Assembly (NCBI GenBank): GCA_036495025.1
Contig: DASXNO010000290.1
Location: forward strand, 1-16,404
Source: JAOPZY01 sp036495025
GTDB lineage: Bacteria > Actinomycetota > CADDZG01 > JAHWKV01 > JAOPZY01
Reading direction: 5' to 3'
DNA length: 16,404 bases
Shown here: one piece after another, positions 7,342 to 14,786 of the stretch
Numbering within the stretch: position 1 is the first letter of the stretch
How the letters are laid out: every line of letters starts with the position of its first letter
Notes under the pieces: model-generated
Told to the model about the DNA's origin: nothing
The model's database searches: none
What the model saw: the letters and a program-made list of their open reading frames with translations, nothing else
Program-made: the position numbers and the translations under genes

Positions 7342-8736
7342 TCAGGGCGCCTGCGCAGTCCCGATCGCGTAGTGTCCCCCCGGGAGGGGGCTGAGCACGA
7401 GGGTGGCGCTGTAGGGCGCCCCGTTCCTGGTGCCATGCACCGCCATCCCGATCCTGGGAGCGTCCTGGGGCCGGAGCGGGTTGGTCACCACGACCACCGT
7501 CATCCGGTCGAGGACGTAGACGGCGGGGCCCTTCGCTGCCAGGCCGCCCGCGACGTCCTGGCCCATTGCCTGCGCCAACTGGGCAGTGACCGAGGCGTCG
7601 ATCCTCCGGACGCTGGGGTCGATCGCGACGGGGGGGACAGCCGCCGCCGGACCGGCGAAGCGCTCCCCGGCCCCAGGAGCCGCCATGGCCCCAGGAGCCG
7701 CCACGGCCCCAGCGGGCCGGGCGCGCGTCGCGGCCACGACCAGCACGCCGCCCAGGGCCACGGCCAGGACCCCCGCCAGGGCCGGCGCACGCAGCCGGCC
7801 TCCCCGGGCCGCCAGGAGGCGCTCCACGGCCGGCCGCGCAGCGCAGACGGCGACCAGGCCCGCCAACACCCCGACCTTCGTCGAGAACTCGGTCCGGGCG
7901 GGAGCCACCAGCAGCGCCGCCAGGAAGGCGACGGAGGCTCCGTAGACGGCTCGGGCGACCCGCCCCGCCGGCGTCGTCTTTGGATCGGTGATCATGAAGA
8001 ACATGAACACCAGGATCTCCGGCGACAGGGCCAGCACCGACCAGAACGAGCCGCCGCAGACCTGACCGACGTGCCACCGGGCGGTCATGCAGTGCCCGGA
8101 TGCGGCGAGCAGTCCGGTGCCAGCCGCGAAGGTGAGCCAGAAGGCCGCGACCAGCCCCAGCATCCGGAGCCGGGACACGATGACGAGGCCCCCGGCGACG
8201 ATGACGGCGAGGGTGAGGGCGAGCCCCGGCGACATCGGCCCCCACCACAGGTCCTGCGGGTTCACGAGCCGGGTCCCGAGGAGCCCGAAGACCAGAACCA
8301 GCCCGAGGTTGGAGGGGTTGAAGACGTGGCGGCCCCCGACCCGGATGACGTACTTCGACAGCAGTGAGACCGCGGCGGCTGCCGCGAAGATGCCGGCTCC
8401 CCGCAGGCTCCACCAGGCGCCGTGGGCCGTGCCTGGCACCCGCAGGAGGAAGGCGACCCCGTTGCCGGTCAGCAGCGCGCTCGCCGGCCACATGAGGACC
8501 CGCCGCCGCCAGAACGTGAGCGCCACCTCCAGCACCGCGCACGTCAGGACCGCTGCGAGGATCTGGGCGATGGAAAGTTCGAAGCCCAGCACGGCCTGCC
8601 CCAGCACCTGCAGCGAGACGATCACCACCGCGAGGTGCAGCCGGGGGTCCCGCAGCGCCGGCAGCAGCACCGGGTACCGGCGGCCCGCGATCCCCACGCT
8701 GGGCGCGGCGATCCGGACCTGGCTCTCGGTGGTCAT
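7342..8736 (-). CDS. UnbU-like / NqrB-RnfD-like polytopic membrane protein with extra C-terminal domain
   Basis: This 464-residue protein has about eight or nine membrane segments in its first 340 residues. Family marks are FNPSNLGLVLVFGLLG (139-154), and MFFMITDPKTTPAGR (246-260) followed by EFSTKVGVLAGL. These occur in NqrB/RnfD proteins and in the actinobacterial UnbU group, first named from enediyne clusters. No S/D-G-A-T flavinylation motif was seen, so covalent FMN carriage is doubtful. After the last helix comes an Ala/Pro/Gly repeat linker (about 341-372), then a domain of about 90 residues (IDPSVRRIDASVTAQLAQAM onward) that I do not recognise; it is probably extracytoplasmic. It lies 72 bp downstream of the permease gene and may be co-transcribed. 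No enediyne polyketide synthase is present, so a link to enediynes is not implied. A flavin or electron-transfer role is inferred from the family only. Confidence 0.75.
   Translation of the reverse strand: MTTESQVRIAAPSVGIAGRRYPVLLPALRDPRLHLAVVIVSLQVLGQAVLGFELSIAQILAAVLTCAVLEVALTFWRRRVLMWPASALLTGNGVAFLLRVPGTAHGAWWSLRGAGIFAAAAAVSLLSKYVIRVGGRHVFNPSNLGLVLVFGLLGTRLVNPQDLWWGPMSPGLALTLAVIVAGGLVIVSRLRMLGLVAAFWLTFAAGTGLLAASGHCMTARWHVGQVCGGSFWSVLALSPEILVFMFFMITDPKTTPAGRVARAVYGASVAFLAALLVAPARTEFSTKVGVLAGLVAVCAARPAVERLLAARGGRLRAPALAGVLAVALGGVLVVAATRARPAGAVAAPGAMAAPGAGERFAGPAAAVPPVAIDPSVRRIDASVTAQLAQAMGQDVAGGLAAKGPAVYVLDRMTVVVVTNPLRPQDAPRIGMAVHGTRNGAPYSATLVLSPLPGGHYAIGTAQAP
7669..7712. repeat. Direct 18-bp repeat in the UnbU-like gene
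   Basis: GGCCCCAGGAGCCGCCA followed by one variable base occurs at 7669 and 7687, with a partial third copy from 7705. On the minus strand it encodes the Ala-Pro-Gly linker between the membrane part and the C-terminal domain. Confidence 0.6.
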
Positions 8737-8808
8737 GCGCTCAGTATCCGCCGGAGCCGGGCGCCAGCGAGGCGGCCCTGAAGCCGCAGGGAGAGAGCCG
8801 CGAAAGGC

Positions 8809-11361
8809 TCAGACCGAAGTGATGGCCTTCAGCACGTCGAGCTTCGAGGCACGGGCCGCAGGGAAGAGCGCCGCGAGGATGGCGAAGATGAAGACGGCGA
8901 TCAGGACCTCCACGATCGTCGCCACGGGGATGACGACCTGGGTGATCCCGGTCCCCGTGCCGGAGATGGTCGACACGAGGGCGGCGCCGAGTGCGACGCC
9001 GAGGGCGAGTCCGAGGACCGCCCCCAGGACGGACACCACGACCGCCTCGCCCCGGATCATGCGGCGGACCTGCCGCCGTTGCATGCCCACCGACCGGACG
9101 AGGCCGATCTCCCTGGTCCGCTCGAGCACCGAGAGCGCCAGGGTGTTGATCACCCCGACCATCGCGATGATGATCGAGAGGGCGACGAGCGCGTAGATGA
9201 AATAGAGGAAGCCCTTGATCGCCTTCTTCTGGTCCTCCTTGAACTGGGCGCCCGTCCGCACCTTGAGCTCGGGGAACCCGGCGACCGCTTTCTTCAGCCC
9301 ATCCTGCACGGCCGGGGTCGTCGAGGAGGTCTTCGCCAGGATCACGGCGTCGCGGACCGAGTTGGTGTTCGCCGCGATCAGGGCGTTGGAGGTCACGTAG
9401 CTGCCGAGGAGCTGGTTGTCCTGGAAGATGCCGGCCACCGTCAACGTCTGGTCGCCCGTGGTGGCGAAGGTCATGGTGAGCTTGTCGCCCACGTGCACGT
9501 GGTCGCCGGTCGAGGTGGTCTCGTCGACGAGGAGCTGGCCCTGGGCCAGCGGAGCCACCGACCCCTTCGTCATCGTGATCCGGAACACCTGCGGCCCCTG
9601 GACGGGGTCGATGCCGGAGAGCGACTTGCTCGCTCCCTTCAGATGGACCATGGCCTGCGCGAAGCCGCTCATCGCCGTGACGCCCGGCGCCGCCTGGACG
9701 GCGGCCTCGGCCGGCCCGGCGGGGAAGGGCTGGCCGCTGTTGGTGGAGACGACGTAGCTCGCCTGGAAGCTCCGGTCGAAGATCCCGTTGAACGATCCCA
9801 GCAGCGATCCGACCAGCGTGGCGATCGCTGCCACGACGGCGATGCCGATCATCAGGGCCGACGCCGTCGCGGCGGTCCGCCGCGGGTTGCGGGCCGAGTT
9901 GGCCCTGCCGAGCCTGCCGCTCACCCCCTGGATCAACGGCAACGGGGCGCCGATGACCCTGGCCATCGGGGAGGCGATCAGCGGTACGAGCATGGCCACC
10001 CCCAGGAAGATCGCGAGGGCACCCAGGCCGACCGGCAGCAGCGTCTTGCCGACCAGGCCGATGACGAGGCCGGCGATGCCGGCGGCGAGCAGAACCACGC
10101 CGAAGATCGCCCGGCGCCGCAGCGATCCTTCGGAGACGGCGACGTCGTCCCGCATCGCGGCGACCGGCGGGATCCGGGACGCCCGCATGGCGGGGAGGAC
10201 TGCCGAGACCACGGTGATCAGCGTGCCGGCGGCCAGGCTGACGATGAACGTCCGGGGAAGGATCTGCAGGCTTGTCGCCGACAGGCTGAGGCTGCGCTTC
10301 AGGACGTCATAGAGCCCGTAGGCCAGGGCGATCCCAAGCCCGAGACCGATCGCCGAGCCGAACAGCCCCGTCAGCAGGGCCTCGCCCATGACCGACGTCA
10401 ACACCTGCCCCCGCCCGGCGCCGACGGCCCGGAGCAGGGCGAGCTCCCGGGTGCGCTGCCCGATCAGGATGGTGAAGGTATTGAAGATCAGGAACGCGCC
10501 GACCAGCAGGGCGATGACGGCGAAGACGAGCAGGAAGGTGTTGAAGAGGTTGAAGAACGAGTCGAAGCTGGCCGCGGTCTCCGAGGCCGCCTGCGCCGCG
10601 CTGACCGCCTCGTAGTGCGGCGGCATGATGGCACCGACGCGGGTGACGAGCTGGTCGGTGACGACGCCGGGCGAGGCTCCGATGTCGATCTCGGAGAAGA
10701 AGCCGGGCCGGCCGGCCACTGCCTGCGCCGTCGCGGTGTCGAAGGCGACCAGCGACGCCCCGGCGATCGTGTCCTGGGTCCCGAACCTCAAGGTGCCCAC
10801 CACGGTGGAGGGCTGCGGTCCCAGGTTGCCGGTCACGGTGATCGTGTCGCCGAGCCTTATCTTCTTCGAGGTCGCCGTCTTGTTGTCGAGGGCGACCTCG
10901 CCGGCCTTCTGGGGCTCACGACCGCTGTGGAGCACGAGCAGCGAGAGCGCCCGGTCCGGCAGCCAGTTCAGGGCAATGGTGGGAGCGCCGCCCTGGGGGC
11001 CGAGCGCCTTGCCCTTGGCGTCGACGATGCTGACCGTCCCCTGCACCTGACCATCCGCGACGGCAACGCCGGGCACGCCGTTCACTGCGGTCAGCAGCGA
11101 CTCGGGGACGAGCGGCCGGTTGTTGCCGCTCAGGTTGTCCCCACTGCCGCTGAGGCCGCCGGACGAGAAGGGGGCGATGCCCCGCACGATCACGTTTTTG
11201 CCCGCCGTGCCCTGGTTGACCAGCCCGTTGATGCTGTGCTTGATCGTGTCGGTGAGGACGAAGGTGCCGGCCATGAACATGACGCCGAGCACCACCGCCA
11301 GCGCGGTGAGCGCGAGCCGCAGCTTGTGGGCCATGAGGCTCTTGATCGTGGCGTTCAGCAC
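8809..11361 (-). CDS. ABC transporter permease, FtsX/MacB-like, two FtsX domains
   Basis: This 850-residue protein starts with a cytoplasmic stub and a helix (LALTALAVVLGVMFMAGTFV, about 16-36). A large extracytoplasmic domain of about 220 residues follows. The first FtsX core (about 265-385) carries the coupling segment GQRTRELALLRAVGAGRGQV. A central pair of helices (about 415-470) and a second extracytoplasmic domain precede the second FtsX core (about 725-843), with ERTREIGLVRSVGMQRRQVR. This duplicated architecture is the standard actinobacterial form of the type VII (MacB/LolCDE-like) permease. Such systems transmit ATP-driven movement to export peptides, lipoproteins or drugs; the substrate is unknown. 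GTG at 11361 lies seven bases after the ATPase stop codon, so the two are almost certainly translated from one message. Outlying Cys, signal peptide or frameshift defects were not seen. Confidence 0.93.
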   Translation of the reverse strand: MLNATIKSLMAHKLRLALTALAVVLGVMFMAGTFVLTDTIKHSINGLVNQGTAGKNVIVRGIAPFSSGGLSGSGDNLSGNNRPLVPESLLTAVNGVPGVAVADGQVQGTVSIVDAKGKALGPQGGAPTIALNWLPDRALSLLVLHSGREPQKAGEVALDNKTATSKKIRLGDTITVTGNLGPQPSTVVGTLRFGTQDTIAGASLVAFDTATAQAVAGRPGFFSEIDIGASPGVVTDQLVTRVGAIMPPHYEAVSAAQAASETAASFDSFFNLFNTFLLVFAVIALLVGAFLIFNTFTILIGQRTRELALLRAVGAGRGQVLTSVMGEALLTGLFGSAIGLGLGIALAYGLYDVLKRSLSLSATSLQILPRTFIVSLAAGTLITVVSAVLPAMRASRIPPVAAMRDDVAVSEGSLRRRAIFGVVLLAAGIAGLVIGLVGKTLLPVGLGALAIFLGVAMLVPLIASPMARVIGAPLPLIQGVSGRLGRANSARNPRRTAATASALMIGIAVVAAIATLVGSLLGSFNGIFDRSFQASYVVSTNSGQPFPAGPAEAAVQAAPGVTAMSGFAQAMVHLKGASKSLSGIDPVQGPQVFRITMTKGSVAPLAQGQLLVDETTSTGDHVHVGDKLTMTFATTGDQTLTVAGIFQDNQLLGSYVTSNALIAANTNSVRDAVILAKTSSTTPAVQDGLKKAVAGFPELKVRTGAQFKEDQKKAIKGFLYFIYALVALSIIIAMVGVINTLALSVLERTREIGLVRSVGMQRRQVRRMIRGEAVVVSVLGAVLGLALGVALGAALVSTISGTGTGITQVVIPVATIVEVLIAVFIFAILAALFPAARASKLDVLKAITSV

Positions 11362-11368
11362 GGGAAGG

Positions 11369-12283
11369 CTACCCGCCGAGGGTTTTCATCTCGTCGAGCA
11401 CCAGCTCGGCCGTCGGGTCGTACATCTCGCTGACGACCTGGCCGTCCATGAGGAAGATCGCCCGGTCGGCATAGCCCGCGGCGACGGGGTCGTGGGTCAC
11501 CATGACGACCGTCTGGCCAAGCTCCCGAACCGAGTCCTGCATGATGTGCAGCACCTCGGCCCCGGCTCTCGTGTCGAGGTTGCCCGTCGGTTCGTCGGCG
11601 AAGATGATCTGCGGCCGGGTCGCGAGTGCCCTCGCCACCGCCACCCGCTGCTGCTGGCCGCCGGACAGCTCGTCGGGCTTGTGCTTGAGCCGGTCGCGGA
11701 TGCGGAGGGTGTCGACCACGCTGTTGAGCCAGACTCCGTCGGGACGGGTGCCGGCGAGGTCGAGGGGCAGCGTGATGTTCTCCATGGCGGTGAGCGTCGG
11801 CACGAGGTTGTATTGCTGGAAGATGAACCCGACCCGGTCGCGCCGCAACTGGGTGAGGGCCTTGTCGTTGAGGGTGCTGAGGTCGGTCTCACCGATCAGC
11901 ACCCTGCCCTGGGTGAGCCGGTCCAGGCCCGCGAGGCAGTGCATCAGCGTCGACTTCCCGGAGCCCGACGGACCCATGATCGCGGTGAAATGGCCCCTGC
12001 CGAAGGCGACCGAGATCCCGGCCAGGGCATAGACCGCAGTGTCGCCGTAGCCGTAGATCTTGACGGCGTCAACGACCTCGGCGGCCACCTCACCGTCGAT
12101 GGGTGCCGGGACGAAGGTCGGGCCTTGTGCGGTGGTCGCCGAATCGTCGGGCGGCGTCGCCCAGTCGGAGGTGATGGTCGAGGCAGCCAAGCCGGTGACG
12201 TCTGTGGGTGCCAGCGGATCTTCGGGCCCGGATGCGGGCCCGGGCTCCTCGAACGAGCTCGCAGGACGCCGTCCGCTACTCAC
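11369..12283 (-). CDS. ABC transporter ATP-binding protein (MacB/LolD type)
   Basis: With GTG at 12283 as start the protein has 304 residues. Motifs: Walker A GPSGSGKST (about 104-112), Q-loop FIFQQYNL, signature LSGGQQQR (about 206-213), Walker B IIFADEP (about 226-232), D-loop GNLD, and switch His in MVTHD. It powers the FtsX-type permease directly downstream. The frame stays open to TTG at 12361, but that TTG is the first base of a TTGACA box, and the residues it would add look unlike protein of this family, so I reject it. GGTGG six bases before the GTG supports 12283. A Pro/Ser/Thr-rich tail of about 65 residues still precedes the ATPase fold. A later GTG (GTGGCCGCCGAG) near 12091 is a possible alternative start. 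Confidence 0.9.
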   Translation of the reverse strand: MSSGRRPASSFEEPGPASGPEDPLAPTDVTGLAASTITSDWATPPDDSATTAQGPTFVPAPIDGEVAAEVVDAVKIYGYGDTAVYALAGISVAFGRGHFTAIMGPSGSGKSTLMHCLAGLDRLTQGRVLIGETDLSTLNDKALTQLRRDRVGFIFQQYNLVPTLTAMENITLPLDLAGTRPDGVWLNSVVDTLRIRDRLKHKPDELSGGQQQRVAVARALATRPQIIFADEPTGNLDTRAGAEVLHIMQDSVRELGQTVVMVTHDPVAAGYADRAIFLMDGQVVSEMYDPTAELVLDEMKTLGG

Positions 12284-12332
12284 GGCCGGCCACCGAGGAG
12301 TCCCGTCGTTGGAGCAAATTGGAGCATGCCCA

Positions 12333-12378
12333 TGTGTACCCGGAAAGGTTTGCCTTGTCAATCATCTCAAAAAGTATA
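12333..12378 (-). promoter_or_regulatory. Promoter region of the ABC transporter operon
   Basis: On the minus strand a perfect -35 box TTGACA (12361-12356) is followed after exactly 17 bp by TACACA (12338-12333). A second -10-like box, TATACT, lies upstream at 12378-12373. The surrounding 12361-12410 is only about 28% GC, the most AT-rich stretch of the window. The leader to the GTG start would be about 43 bases. Confidence 0.55.
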
Positions 12379-12407
12379 AATCTCTATTGACAGAGTTAAA
12401 TCATCTC
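12356..12407. repeat. Inverted and direct repeats around the ABC operon promoter
   Basis: TGTCAAT (12356-12362) and ATTGACA (12386-12392) form 7-bp inverted arms centred on 12374, over the TATACT box. In addition, AATCATCTC occurs twice in direct orientation (12360-12368 and 12399-12407), 39 bp apart. Such paired sites flanking a promoter resemble operator arrangements; the binding protein is unknown. Confidence 0.4.
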
Positions 12408-12877
12408 TCTGCAGCCAGGACCTCTGCCTCATGGCGCAGCAGGGTGCGCTTGGTGTCGAGCCCGCCGCCGAAGCCCGTCAACGCCCCCCCCGAGCCGATC
12501 ACCCGATGGCACGGGAGGACGACCGGCACCGGGTTGCGCCCGTTCGCCGCACCGACCGCCCGCGCGGCCTGCGGCCGGCCGATCCGCCGTGCCTGCTCGC
12601 CGTAGCTGATCGTGGTCCCGAAGGGGATCGAGCCAAGCTCCCGCCAGGCCTTCTGCTGGAAGGGGGTTCCCCCGAGGTCGAGCGGCAGGTCGAAGGCCGT
12701 CCGGGTGCCCGTGAAGTACTCCCGGATCTGGGCCACCGCCGCGTCGAGGACGTCGCTGCAACCTTCGACGGCACCGTCGGGCGGATCCTCTCCGTCCCAG
12801 AGGATGCGCCGGATCCCCGTGTCCGCTGCGACCACCGTGAGCGTGCCGATCGGCGTGTCGACGTGCGCGTACTTCAT
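12401..12877 (-). CDS. ogt: Methylated-DNA-[protein]-cysteine S-methyltransferase
   Basis: This 158-residue protein removes O6-alkyl groups from guanine by suicidal transfer to its own Cys. The active-site motif VVLPCHRVIGSGG places the acceptor at Cys123. It is preceded by the wing and recognition elements PFQQKAWRELGSIPFGTTISYG (75-93, family consensus) and followed by LTGFGGGLDTKRTLLRHE. The short N-terminal ribonuclease-like part is normal for the Ogt type. The ATG lies inside the stop of the upstream ada-alkA gene (ATGA overlap), with GGAGG seven bases before it, so translation is coupled. No clear terminator follows; the stop codon lies next to the AT-rich promoter region of the ABC operon. 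Confidence 0.95.
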   Translation of the reverse strand: MKYAHVDTPIGTLTVVAADTGIRRILWDGEDPPDGAVEGCSDVLDAAVAQIREYFTGTRTAFDLPLDLGGTPFQQKAWRELGSIPFGTTISYGEQARRIGRPQAARAVGAANGRNPVPVVLPCHRVIGSGGALTGFGGGLDTKRTLLRHEAEVLAAER

Positions 12878-14388
12878 AGGGGTACCTCCCAGAGGTAGTG
12901 GGCGGCGTAGCCCCGCCAGGGACGCCACCGGTTGGCGCGGCGGGCCAGCCCCACCGCATGATCCGCCAGCCCGAGCCGGGTCGCCGCAAGCCGCAGCCCG
13001 AGGTCCCCGGCCGGGAAGGCGTCGGGATCGCCCAGCGACCGCAGGGCGACGTGCGCCACCGTCCACGGGCCGACGCCCGGGATCGTCAGCAGCCGCTCCT
13101 CGGCCTCGCGGCGGTCGGCTCCGACGTCGAGCACGAGCTCTCCGCCGGCGACGTGCCGTGCGAGGGTCCTCACGGCTGCCGCCCGCGCCTTCGTGAGGCC
13201 CAGCGACTCGAGGTCTGCCTCGGCGAGCGTCTCCGGCGAGGGGAAGGCGTGGGTGAGGCTCCCGTCGGGCCGGTCGAGGGGCTTGCCGTAGACCGACACG
13301 AGGCGGCCGCCCACCGTCCGTGCCGCCCGCACCGAGATGTGCTGGCCGAGGATCACCCTCACCGCCCACTCGGCCCCGTCGACGGCTCCGGGCGCGCGCA
13401 GGCCGGGACGGGCCCGCACCAGCCGTTCGATGACCTCATCGGCCCCGAGGACGGATCCGAAGGACTCGGGGTCCGCATCGAGGTCCAGCAGCCGCCTGCT
13501 CCGGGCAACGGCGGCCGGCAGATCGGCGATGCTGCCAAGGCGCAGCGTGGCCAGCACGTGGTCCACCTCGTTGCCGGCCGGTCGTCCGAGCCGAGTCTTG
13601 GTCTTCCCTGAGGCCTCAGAGGACGCGGCCGGCTTCAGGGTGACCGTGCCGGTGCCGCCCGGCAGCGTGAGCGTCCGGCGGTAGCACCCCCCGTCCACGT
13701 CCTCGACCCCGGCCACCGCCCGATGGCCGAGCCAGCGCAGGACCGCACCGGCGTCGTAGGGCGGCCGCAGGGGTAGCCGGACGGTCAGGGTGCCGGCCTC
13801 TGCCGGCTGGCCCCGCCGTGTTGCCCCCCGCAGGGTCGAGGGCGTCGCGGCGAACACCTCGCGGATCGTCTCGTTGAACTGGCGGATGCTCGGGAAGCCG
13901 GCGGCGAAGGCGATGTCCCCGAAGGTCAGCTCCGTCGTCTCGATGAGCACCCGGGCCGTCTGGGCCCGCTGGGCACGTGCCAGGGCGAGCGGCGGCGCCC
14001 CGACCGCATCGACGAGGATCCGGTGCAGGTGCCGCTCGCTGACGGCCAGGCGCCGGGCGAGCCCTGCCACCCCGTCCCGGTCGACGGCTCCGTCCGCGAT
14101 GAGACGCATCGCTCGGCCCACCAGGTCCGCCCGGGTGTCCCACTCGGGCGAGCCCGGGATGGCGTCGGGCCGGCAGCGTTTGCAGGCCCGGAAGCCGGCG
14201 AGCTGCGCTGCGGCGGCGCAGACGTAGAACTGCACGTTCTCCCGCTTGGGGGTGATCGGGGTGGGGCAGCTCGGCCGGCAGTAGATGCCCGTGGTCCGGA
14301 CCCCGACGATGAACCGTCCGTCGAAACGGGCGTCCCGGCTCGCCACCGCCGAGTAGCACTGGTCGAAGTTGAGGTCGCTGATTCCCAT
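12874..14388 (-). CDS. Ada-AlkA fusion: methyl-sensing AraC activator plus 3-methyladenine DNA glycosylase II
   Basis: This 504-residue protein has four parts. The Ada zinc domain (about 5-78) has Cys37, Cys41, Cys69 and Cys72 (GIYCRPSC, ACKRC); Cys37 matches the methylphosphotriester acceptor Cys38 of E. coli Ada. An AraC-type helix-turn-helix pair follows (about 85-185: VAGLARRLAVSERHLHRIL and ELTFGDIAFAAGFPSIRQFN). Then an AlkA N-terminal domain (about 198-300) and an HhH-GPD glycosylase domain (about 310-500) with IPGVGPWTVAHVALRS and the catalytic Asp462 in FPAGDLGLR. It should sense methylated phosphates, activate repair genes, and excise alkylated bases. ATG at 14388 fits the family start (MGISDLNFDQCYSAVASRDA); the frame stays open to GTG at 14466. 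It is coupled to ogt, which supplies the missing Ada C-terminal activity. Confidence 0.94.
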   Translation of the reverse strand: MGISDLNFDQCYSAVASRDARFDGRFIVGVRTTGIYCRPSCPTPITPKRENVQFYVCAAAAQLAGFRACKRCRPDAIPGSPEWDTRADLVGRAMRLIADGAVDRDGVAGLARRLAVSERHLHRILVDAVGAPPLALARAQRAQTARVLIETTELTFGDIAFAAGFPSIRQFNETIREVFAATPSTLRGATRRGQPAEAGTLTVRLPLRPPYDAGAVLRWLGHRAVAGVEDVDGGCYRRTLTLPGGTGTVTLKPAASSEASGKTKTRLGRPAGNEVDHVLATLRLGSIADLPAAVARSRRLLDLDADPESFGSVLGADEVIERLVRARPGLRAPGAVDGAEWAVRVILGQHISVRAARTVGGRLVSVYGKPLDRPDGSLTHAFPSPETLAEADLESLGLTKARAAAVRTLARHVAGGELVLDVGADRREAEERLLTIPGVGPWTVAHVALRSLGDPDAFPAGDLGLRLAATRLGLADHAVGLARRANRWRPWRGYAAHYLWEVPL

Positions 14389-14486
14389 GGACCCATCGTG
14401 GCCCCTGGGCGCCGCCAGTGCTAGTGGAAATCGGACCTGCGCGTTGGCAGGGCGACGGCCTCGCACTCCAGGGCCGTCCGACGCAC

Positions 14487-14532
14487 AAGTGAGGTAAAAA
14501 TGGCGCGTATACGCGTGATTTTTACCTCACTT
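14487..14532. terminator. 46-bp near-perfect palindrome, likely bidirectional terminator
   Basis: Arms AAGTGAGGTAAAAAT (14487-14501) and ATTTTTACCTCACTT (14518-14532) match perfectly. The centre CGCGTATACGCG (14504-14515) is itself palindromic, so only two positions out of 23 pairs fail to match. The A-tract, GC core and T-tract order is that of a bidirectional intrinsic terminator, extended by nine more paired bases. It sits ten bases after the stop codon of the small membrane protein gene, and about 100 bases before the ada-alkA start. An operator or mobile-element end is possible but less likely. Confidence 0.6.
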
Positions 14533-14541
14533 CGGGTCAGC

Positions 14542-14667
14542 TTAGCTCTTGCTCCTGCTTCCGCCGAACAGCTTGACGAGCAGAAACGCAATCACCAGCC
14601 CGATGATCACGCCGATGCCGATCAGCAGCTTGATGGTCCCGGTGATGATCCCGGCAAGCTCTACCAT
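14542..14667 (-). CDS. Small single-pass membrane protein, 41 residues
   Basis: Minus strand ATG at 14667 to TAA at 14542 encodes MVELAGIITGTIKLLIGIGV followed by IIGLVIAFLLVKLFGG and the basic end SRSKS. A single hydrophobic helix of about 24 residues (about 7-31), rich in Ile, Gly, Val and Leu, is followed by a Lys/Arg-bearing tail, so the C-terminus should face the cytoplasm. GGGGAG lies five to six bases before the ATG, a good ribosome site. A strong palindromic terminator follows the stop within ten bases. No function is known to me. Its Gly-spaced helix could pack against other helices, in a small membrane regulator or assembly factor. Confidence 0.7.
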   Translation of the reverse strand: MVELAGIITGTIKLLIGIGVIIGLVIAFLLVKLFGGSRSKS

Positions 14668-14786
14668 CTGTTCTCCCCTTCCCTTCGATGGCCCCGCCGA
14701 TGGGTCCTGCGACGGCCCCGTCGGTCCGGCCCGGCCATGCCTACGGACAAGGACATACCGCCGGGCGGCGCCGCCGAAACACGGGG

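Noticed and set aside
7342..8736. Evidence for an enediyne cluster from the UnbU-like gene
   Set aside because: No enediyne polyketide synthase, UnbV, or other cluster gene is present; UnbU-like proteins are also found outside such clusters.
9079..11433. 784-codon plus-strand frame opposite the ABC permease
   Set aside because: It is the antisense of a clearly recognisable FtsX-type permease; its composition (Arg, Asp, Gly, Gln) is that of a GC-driven shadow.
12284..12361. Upstream TTG start extending the ATPase by 26 residues
   Set aside because: The TTG is part of a TTGACA -35 box with a -10-like box 17 bp on, so the extension would be untranscribed or leader.
12878..13369. 322-codon minus-strand frame extending ogt upstream
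   Set aside because: The added part is an out-of-frame reading of alkA; the ATG at 12877 with GGAGG seven bases upstream and an ATGA overlap is a better start.
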